Shown: piece by piece, positions 6,711-14,720 of the stretch
How positions within the stretch are numbered: position 1 is the first letter of the stretch
How the letters are laid out: every line of letters begins with the position of its first letter
Source of the DNA: Actinomycetota bacterium
Lineage (GTDB): Bacteria; Actinomycetota; Acidimicrobiia; Acidimicrobiales; AC-9
Assembly: GCA_005888295.1 (NCBI GenBank)
Contig: VAWP01000081.1
Span: 1-38,120, forward strand
Direction of reading: 5' to 3'
Length of the DNA: 38,120 bases
Notes under the pieces: generated by a model
What the model was told of the DNA's origin: nothing
Seen by the model: the letters and a program-made list of their open reading frames with translations, nothing else
Database searches by the model: none
Program-made: the position numbers and the translations under genes

Positions 6711-9121
6711 GACGACTGCTCCGCTTGTCGTCCGCCCTGCTGCCGGCGGTGGCGGCGGCGACCATCGGCTTGCCGGGATCGTCCGGCTCGGCTGCGTCGC
6801 TCCCGGCCGGCGGCACGGGATTCCAGGTCGGCGCGGCCGACGCCGACGTCACGCCCCCGGCGCTCGGCACGGCCCTCGGCCAGAAGCTCGACTCGGCCGA
6901 GTTCGTCCCTCGCTGTGGGACCTCCGAGGCGCAGCTCGCCCAGCTGTGGCCGGGCAAGCGGCTCTTCGCCTTCGAGAAACCGTACGTGGACCTGTTCGGT
7001 TCCGATCGCTACGTTCCCGGCGATCCCTACTGCGACGCCGACGCAACCCACCGGTACGAGGCTCCGTACATCGCCGGCGGCTCGGGCGAGAACCACTGGC
7101 CGCTCACCTCGGCCGACACGACGCCGGGCATGAACACCTCGGCCACCACGCCCACCACCCCGAACCTGACCGACGACCCCATCGGGGCCCACGCCGTCGT
7201 CTTCACCGAGGACGGGCGACGCTTCGCCATGGTGACCGTCGACTCGATCGGGCTGTTCGACACGACGATGGACCAGATCCGCGCCGCGGTGCACCGCCAG
7301 GACACCTCGATCGCGCCACAGGACATCTTCGTCTCCTCGACCCATGACGAGTCGGCCCCGGACCCGATAGGGCTCTGGGGTCCCGACCTTTCCGGTGCGC
7401 CGCCGCCGGCGAACCAGGTGAACGGCGCCCTGCCGGCGGGAACCAGCTCGGGCGTGGACGAGTACTACATGCAGTTCCTCGTCGACGAGGTGGCTACCGC
7501 CGTGGTGCAGGCCGACGCCGCCGTCCAGCCGGCGACGCTGAGGCTGACCGTGACGCGCATGCCCGCCAATACCCAGTCGTGTTGGTCGTCGTACCCCTTC
7601 GTCGACACGGACCTCGTGCCGGTGATGCAGGGAGTCACCACGTCGTCGGGAGACGCCGGCAGGGTGCTCTTCACCATGATGAACGTCGGGACGCACGACG
7701 AGTCGCTCGCCTTCTCGGGGAATCCCGCCTACACGTCCATGCTGAGCGGAGACTGGACGGGTCGACTTTCGGCTCGCCTCGAGTCCGCCTACGGCGGCGT
7801 CGGGATGGAGATGGCCGGCCTGGTCGGCAGCGTCGAGACCCCTGCGCTGTACCCCGATGGCACCCAGGTCCTCCAGGTCCCCGGTGCTCACCACGATGTC
7901 CCCGGCAATCCCGTCGACGGTTGCTCGACCGTCTACCCCGAGCCGCTCGCCGCCGCAACTGGCGCCGTGGGCCCTGCCCCCGAGACGGATGCGCTCAAGT
8001 TCGTCGACGAGTACGCCGAGAGCGTGGCCCGCACCGCCGCCGCAGCCCTGGGTGACTCCGCCAATACCACGACGGTCACGCCCAGCCGGGTGTCGGGCCA
8101 AGTCAGCTCGCTGTGCGTCCAGCTGGAGAACAACTTCTTCCTGGCCGCCTTCGCCGCCGGCCTCTTCCCCGACCGTCCCGCCTACGCCGACCCTTCCTGC
8201 ACCGCCGGCGTGTCGGCCTCGGCGATGGTCGGGAACGGCTCCGGGAGCCAACGGGCCCAGCTGCACCCGAGCGCACCGGCCTTCATCCGAAGCGCAGTGG
8301 GTGTGCTCACGCTGGGAACGGTCCAGATCGCCTACTCCCCGGGCGAGGTCTTCCCCGTCACCGAGGTGGGCGGGCCGGTTGACGCCGCCCAGATGCCCTT
8401 CCCCACCGACTGCTACCAGCCGAGCCCGAGCAACCCGACCAACCCGATGGCCGGCGACTACGGCTGTGGCTCAGCGCTTCCGACCACGCCGCTGGTAAGT
8501 GCGAGGATGACGACCCCCTACCGGTTCCTTGCAGGGCTCGGCCAGGACATGATCGGCTACCTCTTCCCACCGGGGAACTTCGTCGGCAGTCAGGGTGAGA
8601 CGCTCGAGACGCCTTGGTCGGTGTACGAGAGCACGGCGGCAGGCGACCGGGACCGGTTCGGGTACGGCCACGCCGACGACTCCGAGAGCGTCGGCCCTCA
8701 TGCCGGGTTGGCCGTCACCGATGCTCTGGCCGCCCTGCTGGGCCACGACGGGAGGGCGAGCCGGGTCGTGCCGGGGATGTTCGTCGACGCCGGCGGCCAT
8801 CTCTGCGACAGCCCCTTTCCGACGCCCGCCCCCGAGGATGTCGGCAGGTCGGCCGGATCATGGGTAGCCGGCTGCGCTCCCTTCACCGGAGCGGTCGGCG
8901 TGCGGGTGGTGACGCCGGGCGGCGCCAGGCAGACCATCGATGTCGGGACCGGTGCCGGTGACGCCAGCGCCTGGGCCACCTACCTGGCCACCGCCGACTC
9001 CGGCACTTCGGGCACCGCGTACCCGTACTCGACCGCCACGCGCGGCGTGATCGTCGACGGGCAGCCGGTGCTCATCGACGTGATGGCCGGGGCCCGCGCC
9101 CTGGGGCTCCCGCAGGCATGA
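6707..9121 (+). CDS. Secreted neutral/alkaline ceramidase-like hydrolase
   Basis: 804 residues starting at a GTG that overlaps the subtilase stop (GTGA). A signal peptide is evident (RRLLRLSSALLPAVAAATIG). The body follows the neutral non-lysosomal ceramidase pattern. It opens with VGAADADVTPP, then GRRFAMVTVDSIGLF, then SSTHDESAPDPIGLW, matching the zinc-binding S-T-H-x-H/D-S-x-P-D motif. It continues with NVGTHDESLAF and later SPGEVFP, matching the conserved P-G-E. Neutral ceramidases are zinc hydrolases that cut the amide bond of ceramide; this protein is longer and divergent, so another N-acyl or ester lipid substrate is possible. Its stop overlaps the downstream esterase start by 4 bp (ATGA). 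The protein is secreted or cell-wall associated. Superfamily likely, precise activity inferred. Confidence 0.65.
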   Translation: MRRLLRLSSALLPAVAAATIGLPGSSGSAASLPAGGTGFQVGAADADVTPPALGTALGQKLDSAEFVPRCGTSEAQLAQLWPGKRLFAFEKPYVDLFGSDRYVPGDPYCDADATHRYEAPYIAGGSGENHWPLTSADTTPGMNTSATTPTTPNLTDDPIGAHAVVFTEDGRRFAMVTVDSIGLFDTTMDQIRAAVHRQDTSIAPQDIFVSSTHDESAPDPIGLWGPDLSGAPPPANQVNGALPAGTSSGVDEYYMQFLVDEVATAVVQADAAVQPATLRLTVTRMPANTQSCWSSYPFVDTDLVPVMQGVTTSSGDAGRVLFTMMNVGTHDESLAFSGNPAYTSMLSGDWTGRLSARLESAYGGVGMEMAGLVGSVETPALYPDGTQVLQVPGAHHDVPGNPVDGCSTVYPEPLAAATGAVGPAPETDALKFVDEYAESVARTAAAALGDSANTTTVTPSRVSGQVSSLCVQLENNFFLAAFAAGLFPDRPAYADPSCTAGVSASAMVGNGSGSQRAQLHPSAPAFIRSAVGVLTLGTVQIAYSPGEVFPVTEVGGPVDAAQMPFPTDCYQPSPSNPTNPMAGDYGCGSALPTTPLVSARMTTPYRFLAGLGQDMIGYLFPPGNFVGSQGETLETPWSVYESTAAGDRDRFGYGHADDSESVGPHAGLAVTDALAALLGHDGRASRVVPGMFVDAGGHLCDSPFPTPAPEDVGRSAGSWVAGCAPFTGAVGVRVVTPGGARQTIDVGTGAGDASAWATYLATADSGTSGTAYPYSTATRGVIVDGQPVLIDVMAGARALGLPQA

Positions 9122-10098
9122 GACCCCGCGCCGACGAAGTCTCTGGCGTGCGACGTTGGTTGGCCGCCTTGGGCGCGGTCATCGGGGCGATCGCGGTCGC
9201 TGTGCCGTGCGCCCAGGCCAGCAGCACCTGTCCAGCTCCTCGCTGCATGGACGTGGCGATCCCGCTGCCCACCGGGGTACACGTGACCGACAATCATGTC
9301 CGGGTCCTCCTGCCCACGGGCTACAGCGCCGGGCACCAGCGCTATCCCGTGCTGTACCTGCTCCACGGCGCCGGCGACACCTATACGGCTTGGACGACCA
9401 AGACCGACGTCACCGCGTTCTCGGGCGGCTTTCCCGTCATCATCGTGATGCCAGACGGTGGCCACGACTCCCAGGCCGGGTGGTACTCCAACTGGCTCGA
9501 TGGTAGCTACCAGTGGGAGACGTATCACCTGGGCGTGCTCGAGTCGTGGGTCGATCATCACCTCCGGACCGTCGCCGGCGACGACGCGGTGGCCGGGCTC
9601 TCGATGGGGGGATTCGGCGCCATGAGCTACGCGGCCCGGCACCCGGGGATGTTCCGCGCCGCGGCCAGCTTCTCAGGGGCCGTCGACACGCAGTACGGCG
9701 CCCCCGCGAGTGGCGTGGTCTTCGACCAGCTGAACGGCCAGTACGGGACGCCCAGTGGCCGGGTCTGGGGAGATCAGCAGAGCGACGCATCCACGTGGGC
9801 TGCTCACAACCCCACTGCATTGGCCGCCCGGCTGGCAGGCACCGAGCTGTTCATCGCCTGTGGGACCGGAACCCCCGGCGGCCCGCAGGGTGAGGAGCCC
9901 ACGAACCCCGGTGGCTATGCCATCGAGAACGGGGTCTTCCAGATGAACCTGCAGTTCGTACGGGCACTCGACTCGGCTGGTGTGGCGCACCACGACGACT
10001 TCTACGTCGGGGGCGTGCACGATTGGCCCTACTGGCAAGCCGACCTTCATTGGGCTCTCCCCCAGATCGTCGCTGCGCTCCTGCATGCTCCCCGCTAG
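9118..10098 (+). CDS. Secreted esterase of the antigen 85/esterase D alpha/beta-hydrolase family
   Basis: 326 residues, with an ATG overlapping the ceramidase-like stop (ATGA). A signal peptide (RRWLAALGAVIGAIAVAVPCAQA) is followed by the putative-esterase fold: VLLPTGYSAG, YPVLYLLHGAGD, the oxyanion region, and a nucleophile elbow GLSMGGFGAM with Ser162. The acid is probably in the FIACGTGT region. His301 lies in VGGVHDWPYW, matching the conserved H-x-W-x-x-W of the family. Relatives include S-formylglutathione hydrolase, feruloyl esterases and mycolyltransferases. The export signal argues against the glutathione role and for an extracellular ester substrate. It is the third gene of the coupled subtilase-ceramidase-esterase operon. 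Confidence 0.88.
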   Translation: MRPRADEVSGVRRWLAALGAVIGAIAVAVPCAQASSTCPAPRCMDVAIPLPTGVHVTDNHVRVLLPTGYSAGHQRYPVLYLLHGAGDTYTAWTTKTDVTAFSGGFPVIIVMPDGGHDSQAGWYSNWLDGSYQWETYHLGVLESWVDHHLRTVAGDDAVAGLSMGGFGAMSYAARHPGMFRAAASFSGAVDTQYGAPASGVVFDQLNGQYGTPSGRVWGDQQSDASTWAAHNPTALAARLAGTELFIACGTGTPGGPQGEEPTNPGGYAIENGVFQMNLQFVRALDSAGVAHHDDFYVGGVHDWPYWQADLHWALPQIVAALLHAPR

Positions 10099-10241
10099 GT
10101 GGCGCGAGCCAGGTCCGGTCCCCTCACGCCGCTGCCCCGACTGCTTCGACAGTCGTGCCAGTAGGCTGGCAGCTCGTGTCGGAGGAACGATACAGGCAGG
10201 TCAGCACACCCCGATAGCCAACGGTTTCGGCGAGGAGTCCC

Positions 10242-10688
10242 ATGTCGAGAGTGAAACCCGTCCCCGAGCACCTTCACACCGTGACGCCCCGCTTGGTGGT
10301 ACGGGATGGCGGCGCCGCCATCGATTTCTACCGCCACGCGTTCGCAGCCGAGGAGCTGGGTGAGCGATTCACCGGACCGAAGGGTGAGGTGATCCATGCG
10401 GAGGTCCGCATCGGCGACTCCGTCGTCATGATCACCGAGGAATCCGATCCGGATGCCCCAGCAAAGTCCCCCCAGTCCCTCGGTGGTGTCGTCAGCGCCA
10501 TCGCCGCCTGGGAGCGAGCCGTCTCCGCTGGCGCCGAGATCCTCTTTCCGCTCGCCGACCAGTTCTACGGGGAGCGGGGTGGCCGCCTACGAGACCCCTT
10601 CGGCCAACAGTGGATGATGAGCCAGCACATCGAGGACGTCTCGCACGAGGAGATGAACCGCCGAGCCGCCGAGCTCTTCGGCTCATAG
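10242..10688 (+). CDS. VOC-family (glyoxalase/PhnB-like) protein
   Basis: 148 residues from an ATG with GAGGAG 4 nt upstream. The sequence opens TVTPRLVVRDGGAAIDFYRHAF, continues VIHAEVRIGDSVVMITEE, and ends GGRLRDPFGQQWMMSQHIED. This is the layout of PhnB-like VOC proteins, with two beta-alpha-beta-beta-beta modules and the G-x-x-x-D-P-x-G-x-x-W end motif. Members include glyoxalases, dioxygenases and resistance proteins; PhnB-like ones are mostly of unknown function. There is no signal peptide, so it is cytosolic. It follows the esterase by 143 bp with its own ribosome site and may be a separate unit. Confidence 0.88.
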   Translation: MSRVKPVPEHLHTVTPRLVVRDGGAAIDFYRHAFAAEELGERFTGPKGEVIHAEVRIGDSVVMITEESDPDAPAKSPQSLGGVVSAIAAWERAVSAGAEILFPLADQFYGERGGRLRDPFGQQWMMSQHIEDVSHEEMNRRAAELFGS

Positions 10689-11032
10689 CACGCGCTGGCG
10701 GGTGGAGCGGCGGGTCGCCTCCGAGCCTGCATCTCCGGTGCTCTCCTCCGGGGCTCTACCTGACCGACGACCCAGTTGAGGTCCGAGGCCCTTGGCCCGG
10801 TTGACCAGCTCGGGAACGGGCTGCTAGTAAGCGCAGGCGCCCACGAGTATCGGGCGTCAACGCTGGGGATGTCGTTGGTGATTTGGGATCAACCACAGCA
10901 TGGCTCGCTGGCTCCCAGGGGCACAGGCCGTCGCGCTCATATCGGGTCGACTCCATCAACGCGGCCTTGCCGTTCACCGGGGCGTGAACGTGCCCGTGCT
11001 GGTGCCGTCCGGCGCCAACGTCAGGGTGAAGA
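10689..11032. other. Gene-free stretch
   Basis: 344 bp between the VOC gene and the serine-protease gene. All frames are short or show codon use and amino-acid composition typical of shadows, and no RNA structure or repeat stands out. It presumably contains the promoter of the protease gene, but no convincing -35/-10 pair could be picked. Confidence 0.4.
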
Positions 11033-12055
11033 ATGACGCGACGTACTGGCCGACTGCAGGTCCTGTTCTGTGTCGTCTTGACAGCCCTCGTTGGGGTGGG
11101 ATGCAGCGCGAACTCTTCGACACCGGTGGCGGCCGGGGGGAAGCCCGGGCCTTTGGTCTCGGCACCTCCACCGATAGCCGCGGCCACTGGACTCTCCGAC
11201 GTCGAGTTGGCGAAGCGGTTCGGTGCCGCGGTGTGGCGGGTCGAGACCCTGGGCTGTGGGTTCTGGCGCTCTGGCAGCGCCTTCGCCATTGACGCTCACC
11301 ACCTCGTGACGAACAACCACGTCGTATCCAACGACTCCGCCCCCGTCGTCCGCTCGCCGACCGGCGAGGCACACAAGGGACGGGTGATTGGCAGCTCGAA
11401 GACCCCAGACGTTGCGGTCATAGAAGTCAAGGAGACGCTGCCCGTCGTGGTGGGATGGGCTCCCACCGCGAGCCTGGTAACCGGCGAGCACATCGTCGAG
11501 CTCGGCTATCCGCTGCCAGCCCGGGTGTTCACGGTATCTCCCGGCTCGATCGTCAACTTCCAGCCACCCGGGGCCCGGCAAGCCGTGCTGGCCAACACCG
11601 CCATCGACCATGGCAACAGCGGTGGGCCAGCGCTCCTCTCCAACGGCACCACCGCGGGGGTCGTCACTCAGATGACACTCCCTCAGGACCCGACAAAACG
11701 GGTGGCCATCGCCTTCACAACTGACACCGTGAGAGGAACGGTTGAGCAGTTCCTGCAGCATCCAGCCACGGTGATGTCTGACTGTGGAATCGGACCGGAC
11801 TACGTCCCGCCGTTGCCACCCAACTTCAGCGTCCCGGCCGTCCCACCTCCACAGCCGGCACTTCGGGCTGTTCCCGCGCCCTCGGTGCCGCAAGCAACCT
11901 CCGCGCCACCGGATGCACCGAGTTGGGACGTCCAGCCAGCGGCGCCCCCGTCGCCTCCGCCGTCTTCGACCACGAGCTCGAGCACGTCAACGAGCTCAAC
12001 GACCACCTCGACATCGACCACCTCGACATCGACGACGGCACAAACCTCGCCGTGA
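11033..12055 (+). CDS. Lipoprotein trypsin-like serine protease with Ser/Thr/Pro-rich tail
   Basis: 340 residues from an ATG. The N-terminus has basic residues, a hydrophobic core and a lipobox (LVGVGCSAN, Cys24), so the protein is probably a lipid-anchored surface protein. The chymotrypsin-fold triad is clear: His96 in LVTNNHVVS, Asp126 in TPDVAVIEV and Ser196 in DHGNSGGPALL, in the DegP/trypsin_2 style. No PDZ domain follows. Instead the last ~75 residues are Pro-rich and then almost pure Ser/Thr (about 309-336), a wall-spanning or glycosylated linker. Placing such a tail at the C-terminus of a lipoprotein is somewhat unusual. It sits between the esterase operon and the CoA-transferase gene. 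Role: extracytoplasmic protein processing or quality control, substrate unknown. Confidence 0.85.
   Translation: MTRRTGRLQVLFCVVLTALVGVGCSANSSTPVAAGGKPGPLVSAPPPIAAATGLSDVELAKRFGAAVWRVETLGCGFWRSGSAFAIDAHHLVTNNHVVSNDSAPVVRSPTGEAHKGRVIGSSKTPDVAVIEVKETLPVVVGWAPTASLVTGEHIVELGYPLPARVFTVSPGSIVNFQPPGARQAVLANTAIDHGNSGGPALLSNGTTAGVVTQMTLPQDPTKRVAIAFTTDTVRGTVEQFLQHPATVMSDCGIGPDYVPPLPPNFSVPAVPPPQPALRAVPAPSVPQATSAPPDAPSWDVQPAAPPSPPPSSTTSSSTSTSSTTTSTSTTSTSTTAQTSP
12001..12030 (+). repeat. Two tandem 15-bp units in the Ser/Thr tail
   Basis: The unit GACCACCTCGACATC occurs twice in perfect tandem near the 3' end of the serine-protease gene, inside a longer low-complexity ACG/TCG-rich region. It encodes part of the Thr/Ser tail and is in frame (15 = 5 codons), so copy-number change would only lengthen or shorten the linker. 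Confidence 0.75.
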
Positions 12056-12080
12056 GCAGATTGCTAATCATCTTCGAGGG

Positions 12081-13325
12081 ATGACGGAACCCCACAACCG
12101 AGAACAGATCGGCGAAGAGCCGGCGACCCACGACTGGCCGCTCGCCGGGGTGCGCGTGGTCGACCTGTCGCGGGTCCTCTCCGGCCCGAGCTGCGCCAAA
12201 GCTCTGGCTGACCTCGGGGCCGACGTGATCAAGGTCGAGCCGCCCGAAGGCGACCTGACTCGGACGGCCCAGCCGAGGGCGGGTGGGATCCCGGTCTATT
12301 TCGCCCAGCAGAATTGCGGAAAACGCTGCATCTCGGTCGACCTGGCCACCCCCAAGGGTCGCGAGCTCATCCTCCGCCTGGTGCGGGTGTCCGATGTGGT
12401 GGTCGAGAACTTCCGACCTGGGGTGCTCGAAAGGCTCGGGCTCGGGTACGAGCAGGCACGGGCCATCAACCCAGCACTGATCTACTGCTCTGTCAGCGGG
12501 TACGGCCAGGACGGCCCGTCGGCCAACCGGCGAGCGTACGCCCCGGTGATGCACGCCGAGCTCGGCCTGATGGAGCTCACGGCTCGTCGTCGGAGGTCCG
12601 AGCCCGTGGCCGAGGCGGTCTCTCACGCCGACCTCTATGCGGGCCTCCAGGCCACGATCGCAGTTCTGGCCGCACTCCGTCAGCGTGACCGCACCGGCCG
12701 GGGTCAGCATGTGGACGTGTCGATGGCCGAGACCCTGTTGCAAGCCATGGAGCTGACCGCAGTAGAGCTGGCGGGGGGCGAGGGAGACCGCTTCCACGTG
12801 TTCGGCGGCTACAACGCGCCTGTGCTCCGCCTAGGAGACGGGACCGTCGTCTGCGTCGCCGGCGACCCCGTGTCCACCTTTCCGGCTTGGTGCAGGGCCA
12901 TGGGCGAAGAAGGCCTTCTGACCGACGCGCGGTTTGCCACACATGAGAGTCGTGATCACAACCGTGCCGCGATGCTGCGGGAGCTCCAAGAGCTTGCAAA
13001 GCGGTTCCAGTCCTTCGCGGACTTCGAGGCAGCCATGGGGCGATCGCGGATGGCCGCTGGTGCCCTCCGCACCGTGACCGAGGCGGCCACGTCGGACTGG
13101 GCCGTCACCCGCGGGGCCTTGGTCGACGTCGGCGACGCGACGACGGGGCCGATTCGACTCCCGCGGTCGGCGGTTCGATACTCGGCAGCCCGCGCCAGCA
13201 CCCATGGTCGCCCGGCCCACCAGGGTGAGCACAACGGCGAGGTGCTCAAGGAGGTCCTGGGGATGACCGACGACGAGGTGGCCGTGTTGACAGAAGAGGG
13301 AGTCCTGCGGGAGCGACTGCCATGA
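12081..13325 (+). CDS. CaiB/BaiF-type (family III) CoA-transferase
   Basis: 414 residues from an ATG preceded by GAGGG, 25 bp after the protease stop. The N-terminus PLAGVRVVDLSRVLSGPSC, then ADLGADVIKVEPPEGDLTR, YCSVSGYGQDGP and RTGRGQHVDVSM are family III landmarks. The catalytic aspartate that carries the acyl anhydride is Asp184 in the segment SHADLYAGLQATIAVLAAL. These enzymes move CoA between a carboxylic acid and an acyl-CoA donor; close actinobacterial relatives act on succinyl, formyl, carnitine or bile-acid CoA esters, and the exact acid cannot be read here. Cytoplasmic. The only metabolic enzyme in a run of exported hydrolases, it could activate products they release, but that link is inference. 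Confidence 0.92.
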   Translation: MTEPHNREQIGEEPATHDWPLAGVRVVDLSRVLSGPSCAKALADLGADVIKVEPPEGDLTRTAQPRAGGIPVYFAQQNCGKRCISVDLATPKGRELILRLVRVSDVVVENFRPGVLERLGLGYEQARAINPALIYCSVSGYGQDGPSANRRAYAPVMHAELGLMELTARRRRSEPVAEAVSHADLYAGLQATIAVLAALRQRDRTGRGQHVDVSMAETLLQAMELTAVELAGGEGDRFHVFGGYNAPVLRLGDGTVVCVAGDPVSTFPAWCRAMGEEGLLTDARFATHESRDHNRAAMLRELQELAKRFQSFADFEAAMGRSRMAAGALRTVTEAATSDWAVTRGALVDVGDATTGPIRLPRSAVRYSAARASTHGRPAHQGEHNGEVLKEVLGMTDDEVAVLTEEGVLRERLP

Positions 13326-13330
13326 GCCCC

Positions 13331-13354
13331 GCACTCGCTTGCGGCGGCGAGTGC
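13331..13354 (+). terminator. Hairpin terminator candidate after the CoA-transferase
   Basis: An 8-bp perfect stem (GCACTCGC / GCGAGTGC) with an 8-nt loop begins 5 nt after the CoA-transferase stop and precedes the convergent lipase gene. No U-tract follows. The position and stem strength fit transcription termination in a high-GC genome. Confidence 0.45.
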
Positions 13355-13502
13355 TCGCAGGTCGTTGTGCGCAACGAACTCGTGAGCACTCCGAGCGCCG
13401 AGGAGCACGCGCTATGTCATGGTCGAGCAGGCGAAGGACGTGAAGGGGCAGACCAGGTGGGTGAGTGCTCGACCTCGTACCGTGGGACGACGAGCGCCGG
13501 CT

Positions 13503-14573
13503 TCAGCCGCTGAGGACAGGCAGCACGGCGGCGGGACATGACGGCCGCGGCAGTGGGACTGCCTTCCTGCTGTTGTTGGCGAGCGCGCTCATCACGTCTT
13601 GGAGCGCCACCGGGTCGTAGATGATGCCGACGTGCTCGGTCAGATCCGCCGGGCACTGGTTCTGCAGAACAACGTTCTGGACGTTCTCGGTGGCGGGAAG
13701 AAAGGCCGAGGTGTACGGCGTGACTACCTCGTCTCTGTTCGACTCGATCATGTAGTAGTCCACGCCCGCGCCGTCCGGTCGCCCGTTGAGGGCCTGGAGG
13801 AACGGCGACCCCGCCTCCTGCTCGCCGCAAGCCGGGCACCCGGCCGAGGTGGGGAAGGTGTAGGGATTGGCGCCAAAGAGCTTGGCGAAGATTGGCACCA
13901 GGCCGTAGGCGTCGCTGCCGTGATTGGACGGAGCAAGACCGACGAATGTGTGGACCTGCCGAGCGTCTCCCAGGCCGGGGAACTGCGAGCTGGTGGTCGT
14001 ATCGATGAGGTAACGAGGCATCATCCCGCCTTGCGAATGGCCCACGATGTCGACCTGAGCCGGGTGGGTGCCCGGCCGGTATCCGGCCGTGTTGTGAGCT
14101 GGCTCGAAGGTGTCCGGTAGCACGGTCCTTGCGATGAAGCTCTCGAGCTGCCTCGCAGAGTGCTCCACGTAGTCGATGCCGTAGTAGTGGTCACCGGAGT
14201 CCGCGGTCCACGACGTGGCCCCGTAGTTGAGCCCGAACACGCAGTAGCCGGCGTCGGAGAGGAGCGGGGCCAGGGTCTGCCAGCTGAAGTTCTCGTTCGC
14301 GAACGTGCCGTGGACGAGCACCACGGGGTAGGGATGGCTCGCCGACGGACTGCAGGGCCCGTTGACAACTCCCGGCGGCATACCACTGTCGTTTGGGCTG
14401 AGCTCCGTGGCAATGCCCCGCAGCTCGCCCGTTCCCTGCTGGGGTACGGGCACACGCGGTGGAGGAGGCGCGGATCCCGCCGCCGACACCCCTCCTCCGC
14501 TCCCGATGACCATCAGGGCGACGGCAAGTAGGGCCGCAACGAGTCCAGGCGTCCAACGAGGTCTGCGGGCCAC
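13503..14573 (-). CDS. Secreted triacylglycerol lipase/alpha-beta hydrolase (LipA/class 2 type)
   Basis: 356 residues from a GTG at 14573 with GGAGGG just upstream; a longer open frame upstream has no such site. A signal peptide (LVAALLAVALMVIGSGGGVSA) precedes a mature chain. It shows YPVVLVHGTFANENFSW (oxyanion HG), the nucleophile elbow VDIVGHSQGGMMPRY with Ser180, ESNRDEVVTPYTSAF for the acid, and LTEHVGIIYDPVA for the histidine. This order is typical of actinobacterial class 2 lipases that hydrolyse long-chain glycerides outside the cell. Four Cys near the middle and end (CPACGEQ and others) could form disulfides. It is divergent to a second lipase of a different family across 147 bp, and the two may share a regulatory region. 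Confidence 0.9.
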   Translation of the reverse strand: MARRPRWTPGLVAALLAVALMVIGSGGGVSAAGSAPPPPRVPVPQQGTGELRGIATELSPNDSGMPPGVVNGPCSPSASHPYPVVLVHGTFANENFSWQTLAPLLSDAGYCVFGLNYGATSWTADSGDHYYGIDYVEHSARQLESFIARTVLPDTFEPAHNTAGYRPGTHPAQVDIVGHSQGGMMPRYLIDTTTSSQFPGLGDARQVHTFVGLAPSNHGSDAYGLVPIFAKLFGANPYTFPTSAGCPACGEQEAGSPFLQALNGRPDGAGVDYYMIESNRDEVVTPYTSAFLPATENVQNVVLQNQCPADLTEHVGIIYDPVALQDVMSALANNSRKAVPLPRPSCPAAVLPVLSG

Positions 14574-14720
14574 GTTCCCTCCGAGGCGGCCTCGGCGGGC
14601 CGACACCCCTTCGAGGTGATTCGACGTCTTCGCCGCCTTTCCTGGTCGCGACTCCGCATGAGCAGCCCGAACTGCACGGTCAGCCTGGACAGAGCCCGAT
14701 CTCTCTGGTGAGCTGGTGCG

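Noticed and set aside
6407-8266. Minus-strand frame of 619 codons over the ceramidase-like gene
   Set aside because: Gly/Arg/His-rich shadow with no motif, start site or neighbour support.
12001-12030. Possible CRISPR or regulatory repeat
   Set aside because: Only two units, in frame, without spacers. It encodes the Thr/Ser tail of the protease.
11784-12080. N-terminal extension of the CoA-transferase frame
   Set aside because: Arg/Pro-rich text overlapping the protease gene. The ATG at 12081 has a ribosome site and the family N-terminus.
13322-13513. Small plus-strand frame after the CoA-transferase
   Set aside because: Contains a terminator-like hairpin, lacks a ribosome site and has no recognisable sequence.
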